Of a stretch of 64,000 bases of DNA, positions 25,901 through 31,983 are shown piece by piece (the stretch's first letter is position 1; the number at the start of each line of letters is the position of its first letter). The position numbers were made by a program, and so were the translations under genes. The notes under the pieces are model-generated. The model did not search any database. It was not told the DNA's origin and saw nothing but the letters and a program-made list of their open reading frames with translations. The DNA comes from a bacterium (GTDB lineage: Bacteria; Cyanobacteriota; Vampirovibrionia; Gastranaerophilales; Gastranaerophilaceae), in NCBI GenBank assembly GCA_017626055.1, contig JAGAJM010000004.1, positions 310,001-374,000 on the forward strand, read 5' to 3'.

Positions 25901-27406
25901 GCTGTTAATACTGAAGAAGTTACAACAAATCCTGTTACAATTACTGCGGATGCCGTTGTTTATCCTGATAAAATTAAACTAAATTCAATGAAATACGATC
26001 AGACTATAACTTCTCAAAATAAGAAAAAATCTGTTCAAAATCAACTTGTTGCATCTGGAGAATTTTCGTTATTAGAAGATAATGTAATAGGTTTAAAAGA
26101 TGTAAAAATAAAAACTGAAAATCCAACAAATGCTAGGATATTTAACGTTCTGTTTAAAAAACCTACAATTAAGCAAGGGGTATTCACTGCAGATTTACTT
26201 ATCAATGGTACATCATTAGCTCCTAAGGTTTTGGGTTTGTTAAATATTACAAGTGTTGATATACCAGTTTTAGATTCAACTGTACGTGATATTAGTATTG
26301 ATTTCAAGGATGACTTTATCAATATGAATACGAAAGCAGTTGTTCTAACAAATGATATCCTTGCAATGCTCAAAATCGTAAATAATCCAAGTATGCCATA
26401 TATTATTGAAGATGCAAATATTCAAATGGATGCTTTGAATTTGAATGTTATATCAGAAGCAATTAGTGACTTAGAGGCAGATAATACCAGAACAAATCAA
26501 GTTGATACGGAAAGTTTAATGTTAAAACCTGGTATGTTGATTATTAAAAATGCTCAGGTAAATGCTGATAATGTTCTTATTAAAAAAGCAAATGCAACTG
26601 ATTTTAAAGCTAATATGGTTCTTGGTGAAGATCAAATATTTAAGGTGAACGATTATAGTTTTAATATTGCAAATGGTACTGTTACTGGTAATATGTTGCA
26701 CGACTTGAATAATATTAAAACTTCAGGAGAAATGCACATTAAAAATGCCGATGCTAGTATTATTTCAGAAAACTTCTTTGATATGCCTGGTCAGATGTAT
26801 GGTATTGTAACTGGGGATTTGAAAGCTACTTGTACAGGTCTTTCAAGTATAGATTGTGTAAATACATTGTCTGGTGAAGGTTCCTTTAATGTTCAAGATG
26901 GTAGAATGCCAAAATTGGGTTCTTTGGAGTATTTATTAAAGGCAGGTAATTTGATTACTGGTGGGCTTACAGGGGTTTCAATAAATGGTATTGTGGATTT
27001 GATTACACCATTAAAAACTGGTAATTTCAAAAGTATTAGTGGGGATGTTAAAGTTCAGGATGGTGTAGCTAATGAAATTAACGTATATTCAAGCGGAGAT
27101 GATTTGAACTTGTATTTAACTGGTAGTTATAATATCGCCTCTTTAGTCGCTGATATGGAAGTTTATGGTAGTCTATCTAAAAACTTCTCAACATTGCTTG
27201 GTAAAATTGGTAACTCTTCATTGAATACGTTGTTTAATACTATTCCAGGGGTAAAAATCAACGATATCAATCCAAAATCAACAAGTAATATTCACAAAAT
27301 TCCTAATTTTGATAGAAACAATACTCTGAGAGTATTTAGGGCTGAAATTTTCGGTGATATTAACGGAAGTAATTATGTAAAAAGTTTCCGTTGGATAAAA
27401 GATTAA
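22904..27406 (+). CDS. AsmA/YhdP/TamB-like giant envelope protein
   Basis: 1,501 residues. A single N-terminal membrane segment (KIATILGIMALTCGAYTWGIPAIV) is followed by a very long periplasmic region of repeating beta-rich units (for example GSFTAGYNGYVEPGG, LTGVIDISGTVKNND) and a C-terminal block with GEGSFNVQDGRMPKLGSLEYLLKAG that matches AsmA-type C-termini. These proteins form lipid-conducting grooves bridging the inner and outer membranes, so a diderm envelope is implied. I chose the ATG at 22904 over the in-frame one at 22895 because the latter lies inside TATAAT. A strong bidirectional terminator follows. Confidence 0.85.
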   Translation: MNKKWKIATILGIMALTCGAYTWGIPAIVNIKSHKTQIEQTVYESSGYRIDIGNPKLSMGFFPSVWISSDNISLLNDDNSKALSIDNPKLKLRLFPLIRKKIEITKLSATKEEANFVFTKDSEFLIGQYPLKVSNKEKKFTLSKMDMNLGEYNINLNDKKNGKNAKLTGEYFEQGKYIANKRVKFATESVLTVGDKSTDIVADVDIALPISSLTEDTFRVTANIKDFDLASISDYVSYATQGRLTSLAGIVNFVADTKKDKYGHKNITTTLTTQDLKIIGKDRASSVIYPNKLTANINFGTVQNGVNFENTTLDSDNIHFEINGKVFDIGNKALKYNIEAEVKDTRLEDVVAIFPWSPKVLPDFNLYKLKEHIIYGEGNGKLKFVGQGNRPNVTGEVHLSDAYVVKPIKGAPANISADMEFIGRQMLIKVFGPITNEQNVTLQGKVWIDGSKYSELNVTSTNAVPLAPAQDVINPMHDILRFQMGPIPLMKISGFGNVNVRSAGTKKDPHIFGRVDFFGAKASFIEVKHLELQNGSGEVVFDDKKTTFKTHKASLYGKPIEVHGDCITMGDLNVYVSSNGHDVKKLVKVIQDSPILVEVDKVLKPFTKPDGIADVFLHIYGISKNAEEIVFNEDLFSRGTVKLHNARTVLQDTFLPFTNINGVVNFDKYNSDYDVTGYVRNSKVHVVGTGSQSNIDLKAYSDKAQLNDVFDLLQQNMLLPYKDEIGRIYGSFTAGYNGYVEPGGQLDYNKIVADGKLFSNMNTDNPVQIDGGTFNIKNGLLTTSMLKGLFNGYPATLSFVAKDLDKEEFSIAEAVFNFKNFDVSSIDKIKNQVKLPKEIATQVDNLENLTGVIDISGTVKNNDIYANTDLKNTSFVYKPIGALVKILSGHANMRGTTLYLDKVNTQVSSMPVFINGKIADVMSENPNLNLSVSTKLTQPFFDRFLNSKSVYPIKVKGDINLNSKLRGPINALRTNSTLNMDENSSLYYMGATLSGAPTGAVNTEEVTTNPVTITADAVVYPDKIKLNSMKYDQTITSQNKKKSVQNQLVASGEFSLLEDNVIGLKDVKIKTENPTNARIFNVLFKKPTIKQGVFTADLLINGTSLAPKVLGLLNITSVDIPVLDSTVRDISIDFKDDFINMNTKAVVLTNDILAMLKIVNNPSMPYIIEDANIQMDALNLNVISEAISDLEADNTRTNQVDTESLMLKPGMLIIKNAQVNADNVLIKKANATDFKANMVLGEDQIFKVNDYSFNIANGTVTGNMLHDLNNIKTSGEMHIKNADASIISENFFDMPGQMYGIVTGDLKATCTGLSSIDCVNTLSGEGSFNVQDGRMPKLGSLEYLLKAGNLITGGLTGVSINGIVDLITPLKTGNFKSISGDVKVQDGVANEINVYSSGDDLNLYLTGSYNIASLVADMEVYGSLSKNFSTLLGKIGNSSLNTLFNTIPGVKINDINPKSTSNIHKIPNFDRNNTLRVFRAEIFGDINGSNYVKSFRWIKD

Positions 27407-27413
27407 CAATAGA

Positions 27414-27442
27414 AGAAGGCGGTTGCATTGCAACCGCCTTCT
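27414..27442. terminator. Bidirectional terminator
   Basis: Stem GAAGGCGGTTG (27415-27425) / CAACCGCCTTC (27431-27441), loop CATTG, in an A/T context on both sides; shared by the AsmA-like gene (+) and the ABC ATPase gene (-). Confidence 0.85.
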
Positions 27443-27453
27443 TTATAAATTCT

Positions 27454-28449
27454 TTAAATTCTTTCACCAGTTTCTTTGTTAAATTTATACAAATCTTCTT
27501 GTTTAATTGATAGTTCGATAGTTTTTCCGATTTGAGTTTCTGGCTCAAGTTTTGCAGAACATCTGTTCTCACCGATATTGAAGTATGCTATTTTTTCGCT
27601 ACCCAACATTTCTGAAATATCGACTTCAACAGTTAGTTTTATATCTCCATCAATTTTTGTCATTTTTTCTGGACGAATACCATACAGAATGTTTTCATCT
27701 AAACTTAATTCTTTTCCCTCAATAAAATTCATTTGAGGAGAACCTACAAATCCAGCTACAAAAGTGTTTTTAGGGTTGTTATAAATCTCATCAGGAGTAT
27801 CAACTTGTTGAATATCTCCACCATTAAGAACAACAATTCTGTCCCCCATAGTTAAGGCTTCGGTCTGGTCATGAGTTACATAGATAAATGTTGTTTGTAG
27901 TTTTTCGTGTAATTTTTTAATTTCAGAGCGCATTTGAACTCGCAATTTTGCATCTAAATTAGACAAAGGTTCATCCATTAAGAAAACTTTTGGATTACGA
28001 ACGATTGCTCTACCTAGCGCAACACGTTGTCTTTGACCACCTGATAATTGTTTTGGTTTTCTATCTAAATATTCTGTTAGATTAAGGATTTCTGCAGCTT
28101 CTTGAACTTTTTTCTCAATAGTTGCTTTATCAACTTTTCTCATTTTTAAGCCGAAAGCAATATTTTCTCTTACTGTCATATGAGGATATAGTGCATAACT
28201 TTGGAAAACAAAGGCAATATCTCTGTCTTTGGGTGGAATATTATTTACTTTTTTATCTCCGATGTAGATTTCACCATCAGTAATATCTTCTAAGCCTGCA
28301 ATCATTCTCAAAAGAGTTGATTTGCCACAACCAGAAGCACCTACAAGTACAACAAATTCCTTGTCTTGAATTTCCAAATTAACGTTATTGATAACAGTTT
28401 TGTTGTTATCGTAAGTTTTTCTTACGTTTTTTAAAATTACGTTACTCAT
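27454..28449 (-). CDS. ABC transporter ATPase, carbohydrate type (MalK/UgpC/MsmX-like)
   Basis: 331 residues: Walker A GASGCGKSTLLRM, FQSYALYPHMTVRENI, signature LSGGQRQRVALGRAI, Walker B VFLMDEPLSNLDAKLR, YVTHDQTEA, and a C-terminal OB/TOBE-like regulatory region with the GIRPEKM motif. Members energise uptake of oligosaccharides or glycerol phosphate, and MsmX-type ones serve several permeases. No permease or binding protein is nearby, so it is an orphan, multitask ATPase. It starts one base after the stop of a degenerate PAS histidine kinase gene, with AAGGA as ribosome site, so the two are almost certainly translated together. Confidence 0.92.
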   Translation of the reverse strand: MSNVILKNVRKTYDNNKTVINNVNLEIQDKEFVVLVGASGCGKSTLLRMIAGLEDITDGEIYIGDKKVNNIPPKDRDIAFVFQSYALYPHMTVRENIAFGLKMRKVDKATIEKKVQEAAEILNLTEYLDRKPKQLSGGQRQRVALGRAIVRNPKVFLMDEPLSNLDAKLRVQMRSEIKKLHEKLQTTFIYVTHDQTEALTMGDRIVVLNGGDIQQVDTPDEIYNNPKNTFVAGFVGSPQMNFIEGKELSLDENILYGIRPEKMTKIDGDIKLTVEVDISEMLGSEKIAYFNIGENRCSAKLEPETQIGKTIELSIKQEDLYKFNKETGERI

Positions 28450-28450
28450 T

Positions 28451-29575
28451 TTATTCCTTTTCGATAGGAAGGACTATTTCGTATTTTGTTCCATTTCTAA
28501 GTTCGGAATTAACATCAAAAAGTCCATTTGCTCTCTTAATCAAAATGCTTGCTGAACCCAATTTTAAGGCTCTTAAGAAGTTCTTTTTGCCTTTTTCTAG
28601 CTGGGCATAAGGTTCGCATAAATATTTCATATCTTCAGGTGCAACTCCAGAGCCTGTATCTCGGATTGAGATTTGCATATAAGAAGATTTTTTATTTGCA
28701 GTAATTGACAAGTCATATTTTACGCAAGTTTCTTCGTTTGGATGTGTGATTTTTACAGAGATAAAGCCAGATTCTGTCATTGATAAAGCTACTTCAATAA
28801 TGTTTTTAAATGCGGCTTTTATTGCATTAGAATCGGTATAAGCCATACGCTTTTCAATGCTTTCATAATCTAAATCAAAAGAGATTTTCTTTTCTTCTAA
28901 AATTTGTTCATAATCTTTCATTACGGCTTTAAACATTTCGATAATATCAAAGTTTTGGTAGTTAGCCTCATATATTGAAGATTCAGCTTTTGAGAATTCT
29001 AAGAATTTATCCATAAAATGATATAATTCTTCAGCGTTTGTATTGATGATTTTTACATATTTAGCTTGTTTTTCTGATAATTCTCCACCTAATCCATCAA
29101 GTAAGCCTCTTGAAAATCCGCTGATAGATGTGATTGGTGACTTAATATCACCTTCGAGTTTTGCAAGCATTGCATTTTTTTCACCATTAAAACGTAAAGT
29201 CTTGTCATCATTAAAAATTTCAGATGTTAACTTGGTTAAATCTCTTATACTCAAGCAATAACCTTTTCCTTTTTGAGATGCATTCATTTCTACATAGAAT
29301 TCTCTACCTGGAATAGTTGCAGTTGCTAGTATTGGTCTTGATAGGTCCAAAGACTCGTTAATATGTTCAGAACCATCTTTGATGATGTCGTTGATATTTA
29401 TAATGACAGTTGGGTCGTTACCTTCTTCAAGCCCAAAAATTTCTTGGGCTTTTTTGTTGAATTTTTTGATATTCCCAACCAAATCAACGTAAATTACCGC
29501 ATCTGGTAATTCATCAATTGTCCTAAACGCTGTAAGAGTCCACCATACATTTTTGAAAAATTTATCCAAGTTCAT
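28451..29575 (-). CDS. PAS-domain histidine-kinase-like protein, probably not a kinase
   Basis: About 374 residues: PAS domain (~20-120, IYVDLVGNIKKFNKKAQEIFG), dimerisation helix, HATPase-like domain. The H-box position reads EGDIKSPITSISGF: the phospho-accepting His of S-H-E-L-R-T-P is absent. The N-box reads NIIEVAL, lacking the usual second Asn. The G1 box DTGSGV survives, but G2 reads KLGSASI. So autophosphorylation is unlikely and a sensor or scaffold role more likely. It is one base upstream of the ABC ATPase gene. The start could also be the ATG at 29584; 29575 gives a more normal ribosome-site distance (AAGGAAG). Confidence 0.72.
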   Translation of the reverse strand: MNLDKFFKNVWWTLTAFRTIDELPDAVIYVDLVGNIKKFNKKAQEIFGLEEGNDPTVIININDIIKDGSEHINESLDLSRPILATATIPGREFYVEMNASQKGKGYCLSIRDLTKLTSEIFNDDKTLRFNGEKNAMLAKLEGDIKSPITSISGFSRGLLDGLGGELSEKQAKYVKIINTNAEELYHFMDKFLEFSKAESSIYEANYQNFDIIEMFKAVMKDYEQILEEKKISFDLDYESIEKRMAYTDSNAIKAAFKNIIEVALSMTESGFISVKITHPNEETCVKYDLSITANKKSSYMQISIRDTGSGVAPEDMKYLCEPYAQLEKGKKNFLRALKLGSASILIKRANGLFDVNSELRNGTKYEIVLPIEKE

Positions 29576-29674
29576 AATTTGCATTACTTCCTTTTATAGT
29601 ATATAATACATCATAACATGAAAAATCCGTGAAAAATTGCATGTTAATTTTTGTAATTTTTTTGAGAAGAAAGT

Positions 29675-29694
29675 AGCAAAAAATATCTTTTAGG
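29675..29694 (+). promoter_or_regulatory. AGC-headed AT palindrome plus AGGTGTTTT element
   Basis: AGCAAAAAATATCTTTTAGG, 93 bases before the ATG at 29768, continuing into TGTTTTCTAAC and TATAAA (29706-29711), a possible -10. Same family as copies at 14924, 50647, 62184 and 63957; the copy at 63957 shares the AGG[TC]GTTTTC continuation. Confidence 0.5.
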
Positions 29695-29767
29695 TGTTTT
29701 CTAACTATAAATTGGCATGAAGATAAAGATTTAGAGAAAAAGTATTTTCTGAAAGTAAGGTGATACT

Positions 29768-30100
29768 ATGAGAGAAATCGATCACAACAACATTAACAAA
29801 TTAAACTTCAAAGGTATCCAAAAGGCATCCAATGATGGTACGGTTCAACCAGAAGCACAACAACCAGCTCCTGCTGAACAAAAAGAGATTAAAGATTTAG
29901 CAAATATGCCTGCTGCATCTTTAGGCAAATCTCAAGTTGCGTCTGATTCAATTGAAGGCGATTTAAAATTCTTGGAAAAAAATCCAGAATTAGTGGCTAA
30001 ATTAAATCAAGTAATAGACGAATACGCAACAAATCACTCAGAAGAAGAAACACTTCAGATGATTGAAAAAATGCATCAAGAATTTGTGGCAAAAAAATAG
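29768..30100 (+). CDS. Small hypothetical tagged protein
   Basis: 110 residues, acidic and largely helical, no family recognised. The N-terminus carries LNFKG (residues 12-16), a member of the tag set. A Pro/Ala/Gln linker (residues ~25-45) separates it from a helical C-terminal half (EEETLQMIEKMHQEF). AAGGTG lies 7 bases before the ATG. Its 5' region (29585-29767) separates it from the divergent kinase-like gene and holds the AT palindrome. A small folded domain behind a tag and linker suggests an adaptor; function unknown. Confidence 0.65.
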   Translation: MREIDHNNINKLNFKGIQKASNDGTVQPEAQQPAPAEQKEIKDLANMPAASLGKSQVASDSIEGDLKFLEKNPELVAKLNQVIDEYATNHSEEETLQMIEKMHQEFVAKK

Positions 30101-30204
30101 TTTAGATGAGTTTAAGAGTTTCGGGTATTATGAATTTGATACCCTCAGTTAATAACCCCAATAAAACCCTCTAAGGGCTATTTTTGGTGTGCATATTGAT
30201 GAAA

Positions 30205-30660
30205 TTAGTCGTTTGCGTTGTTTAAGAAGTTAATCAAGCCCTGTAATCCTAGCTTGTAACTATCTGTTTTAAATCCTGTAATTTGACCTACGCAAACGTC
30301 TGCAAACATTGAATCATGTCTAAATTCTTCTCGTCTGTATATGTTTGAAATATGAACTTCAACAGATGGAATTTTTACTGCAGTCAAAGCATCTCTAATT
30401 GCTAGGCTTGTGTGAGTGTATGCCCCAGCATTGATAATAATTCCATCAAAATTTCCTAGTGCGTATTGAATTTTTTCGACAATTTCGCCTTCAAAATTAC
30501 TTTGAAAGACTTCCAAATTGATGCCAAGTTCAAATGAGTATTCGTAAAGTTCCATTTCTAAATCTTTGTATGATTTAGAACCATATTGTTCAGGCTCTCT
30601 AACACCTAACATATTTAGGTTTGGACCATTGATAATTAGTATGTTTAAATTTTTTTCCAT
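30205..30660 (-). CDS. aroQ: 3-dehydroquinate dehydratase, type II
   Basis: 151 residues, typical length. Family motifs: INGPNLNMLGVREPEQYG (catalytic Arg and Tyr), QSNFEGEIVEKI, IINAGAYTHTSLAIRDAL and VEVHISNIYRREEFRHDS (catalytic His nearby). It dehydrates 3-dehydroquinate in the shikimate pathway. I place the start at 30660 rather than at the in-frame codon at 30678, because a consensus promoter lies exactly upstream (TATAAT ends 6 bases before this ATG), so the mRNA looks leaderless. It stands alone, with no other aro gene nearby. Confidence 0.94.
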   Translation of the reverse strand: MEKNLNILIINGPNLNMLGVREPEQYGSKSYKDLEMELYEYSFELGINLEVFQSNFEGEIVEKIQYALGNFDGIIINAGAYTHTSLAIRDALTAVKIPSVEVHISNIYRREEFRHDSMFADVCVGQITGFKTDSYKLGLQGLINFLNNAND

Positions 30661-30666
30661 AAAGTT

Positions 30667-30695
30667 ATTATAATACAAAAAAGCAAATTTGTAAA
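30667..30695 (-). promoter_or_regulatory. Near-consensus sigma-70 promoter giving leaderless aroQ mRNA
   Basis: Minus strand: TTTACA (30690-30695), 17-base spacer, TATAAT (30667-30672), 6 bases, ATG. With the usual start 6-7 bases after the -10 box, transcription begins at the start codon. There is no Shine-Dalgarno. Confidence 0.7.
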
Positions 30696-30699
30696 TTTT

Positions 30700-30824
30700 T
30701 GTTAAGATTTACAAATCATATGGCTTCATTTTGCCATGATTATCATATCATGCATGTACAAACTATCCCAAAATCTCCTCCCAAGATTATTGTTCAAGTC
30801 GCAAAAGGTTGTGACTTTTTTTTT
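30700..30824 (+). ncRNA. Candidate small RNA ending in a strong terminator
   Basis: No gene reads into this region on the + strand, yet 30796-30824 is a textbook terminator: stem AAGTCGCAA / TTGTGACTT (9 bp, one G-T), loop AAGG, then a run of T. The preceding bases hold CTCCTCCC (about 30774-30782), complementary to Shine-Dalgarno sequences. The 5' end and promoter are not clear, so the left boundary is a guess. Alternatively it is only a stray hairpin in the 3' region of the gene at 30909. Confidence 0.35.
30796..30824 (+). terminator. Rho-independent terminator without an upstream + strand gene
   Basis: Stem 30796-30804 with 30809-30817, tetraloop AAGG, T-tract to 30824. On the minus strand it would be preceded, not followed, by the T-run's complement, so it acts on + transcripts. 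Confidence 0.7.
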
Positions 30825-30908
30825 ACCTTGAGGCTTTGTTGAGAGTGTGAGCGTTGCCGTTTGATGCATAGAGCGTATTTGGTGTGCAAGAGGTATGAGC
30901 GAAGTTGC

Positions 30909-31169
30909 CTAGTTATCACTATGAATTGACATTTGAGATGACACTTCAGCAATTATTCTTGCAATGTCGGCACCGCCTATTGATACTTCTAAAATAAGTG
31001 GTGCATATAGCAAAATTGTTTCTCTATATTTCATTGTTTCAATATCGATTATGTTGAACTCAACAAAATCTTCTCCGACGTACATAAGTTTGCCGTATTC
31101 ACCGCCTGTTGCCCAGCGTATAAATAGATATTGATTTTCATACTCTTTTAATTTTTCAACTAATTTCAT
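30909..31169 (-). CDS. Small protein, possible Sm/Hfq-like fold
   Basis: 86 residues. The pattern of short beta strands (YLFIRWATGGEYGKLMYVG, DFVEFNIID, ETILLYAPLILEVSIGG) with a G-x-L-x-x-V-x-x-D-F-V-E-F core is like Sm-fold proteins (Hfq, YmaH), but Hfq's KH motif is not evident, so the call is tentative. A short C-terminal tail follows. There is no Shine-Dalgarno at the ATG; a promoter with -10 six bases upstream suggests a leaderless mRNA. It lies 44 bases downstream of another unknown gene on the same strand. Confidence 0.55.
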   Translation of the reverse strand: MKLVEKLKEYENQYLFIRWATGGEYGKLMYVGEDFVEFNIIDIETMKYRETILLYAPLILEVSIGGADIARIIAEVSSQMSIHSDN

Positions 31170-31175
31170 ATAAGT

Positions 31176-31203
31176 TTTTTACCCCGATTTATCCCTAAGT
31201 CAA
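31176..31203 (-). promoter_or_regulatory. Candidate leaderless promoter
   Basis: Minus strand TTGACT (31198-31203), 16-base spacer, TAAAAA (31176-31181), 6 bases to the ATG at 31169. Confidence 0.45.
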
Positions 31204-31213
31204 GACAAAATAA

Positions 31214-31855
31214 TTAAACAGTAAATGTTTTAACTGAACCATCTTGGTGGTATAGACCACCGCCGCAAACTGCTTCTACAACTTTTAAAACAACTTCACG
31301 TGGAGCATCAATTTGGTTTAGTGCAAATTCTTGACCAGTATGTTTTATTTTAAAGATACATTTTTGATTTTGATCAGCAGGAATGTACAAAGATGCGATT
31401 TCGTGTTCGAGAAGTCTTACCATTTCTTCTTCTCTGTCTTTTGCATCTTTGATAATATCGTTATAATTTCCTTTAATTGCCATAATACGATTAGAGAAAA
31501 TATGTCTGCCGTCATCTCTAAATAATGCTTGAGGTTGGAAATTGCAACGAGTTGTGAAACTCATTTTGTGCCACAAAATATTTACAATGGCAGTTGATTT
31601 AGGAGAATCAGACTCAACGTAAATGTTTTGAGTTGTGATTCCTCGAGAAGAAAAAGACTGCTTCAAATTGTTAGAAACAAGGTCTAAGCAATCAACCATG
31701 CGAGAAAAAATATCGTTAGTATTTACTGTTGAATGTTGGTAGTCAAGGAATTGCTTGTACATATGAGAAGATACAAGTTCCACTCTCTCTTGGATTACGA
31801 TATCTTTTTTTGTAGCTGTTTCTGAATTATCAAAACTTTCAAAATTATTTAGCAA
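31214..31855 (-). CDS. Hypothetical protein, TTG start
   Basis: 213 residues, not recognised. The start is TTG at 31855: AAAAAGGAA lies about 8 bases upstream and no ATG or GTG fits better. Soluble and mixed alpha/beta; it contains ILWHKMSFTTRCNFQPQA and a Glu-rich helix (KDREEEMVRLLEHEIASLY). It lies between the STAND-ATPase gene (128 bases upstream) and the Sm-like small gene, all on the minus strand. No membrane segment or signal peptide. Function unknown. Confidence 0.6.
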   Translation of the reverse strand: MLNNFESFDNSETATKKDIVIQERVELVSSHMYKQFLDYQHSTVNTNDIFSRMVDCLDLVSNNLKQSFSSRGITTQNIYVESDSPKSTAIVNILWHKMSFTTRCNFQPQALFRDDGRHIFSNRIMAIKGNYNDIIKDAKDREEEMVRLLEHEIASLYIPADQNQKCIFKIKHTGQEFALNQIDAPREVVLKVVEAVCGGGLYHQDGSVKTFTV

Positions 31856-31983
31856 TTTCGTTTCCTTTTTTTATAATTTATTTTTAAAATAAACATGTTT
31901 TCTTGTAAAGATTATATCTTTTTTCGTTACAAAACGGAATACTTATATAGGGTTAAAAATTATATTTAACATTTGAATTTTGT

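Noticed and set aside
30123-30144. Hairpin GGGTAT/ATACCC after the 29768 gene as a terminator
   Set aside because: Only 6 bp with a 10-base loop and no T-run on either strand; kept out of the feature list.
30166-30178. Short CCCT/AGGG hairpin with TTTTATT as a terminator for aroQ
   Set aside because: A 4-bp stem is too weak to support.
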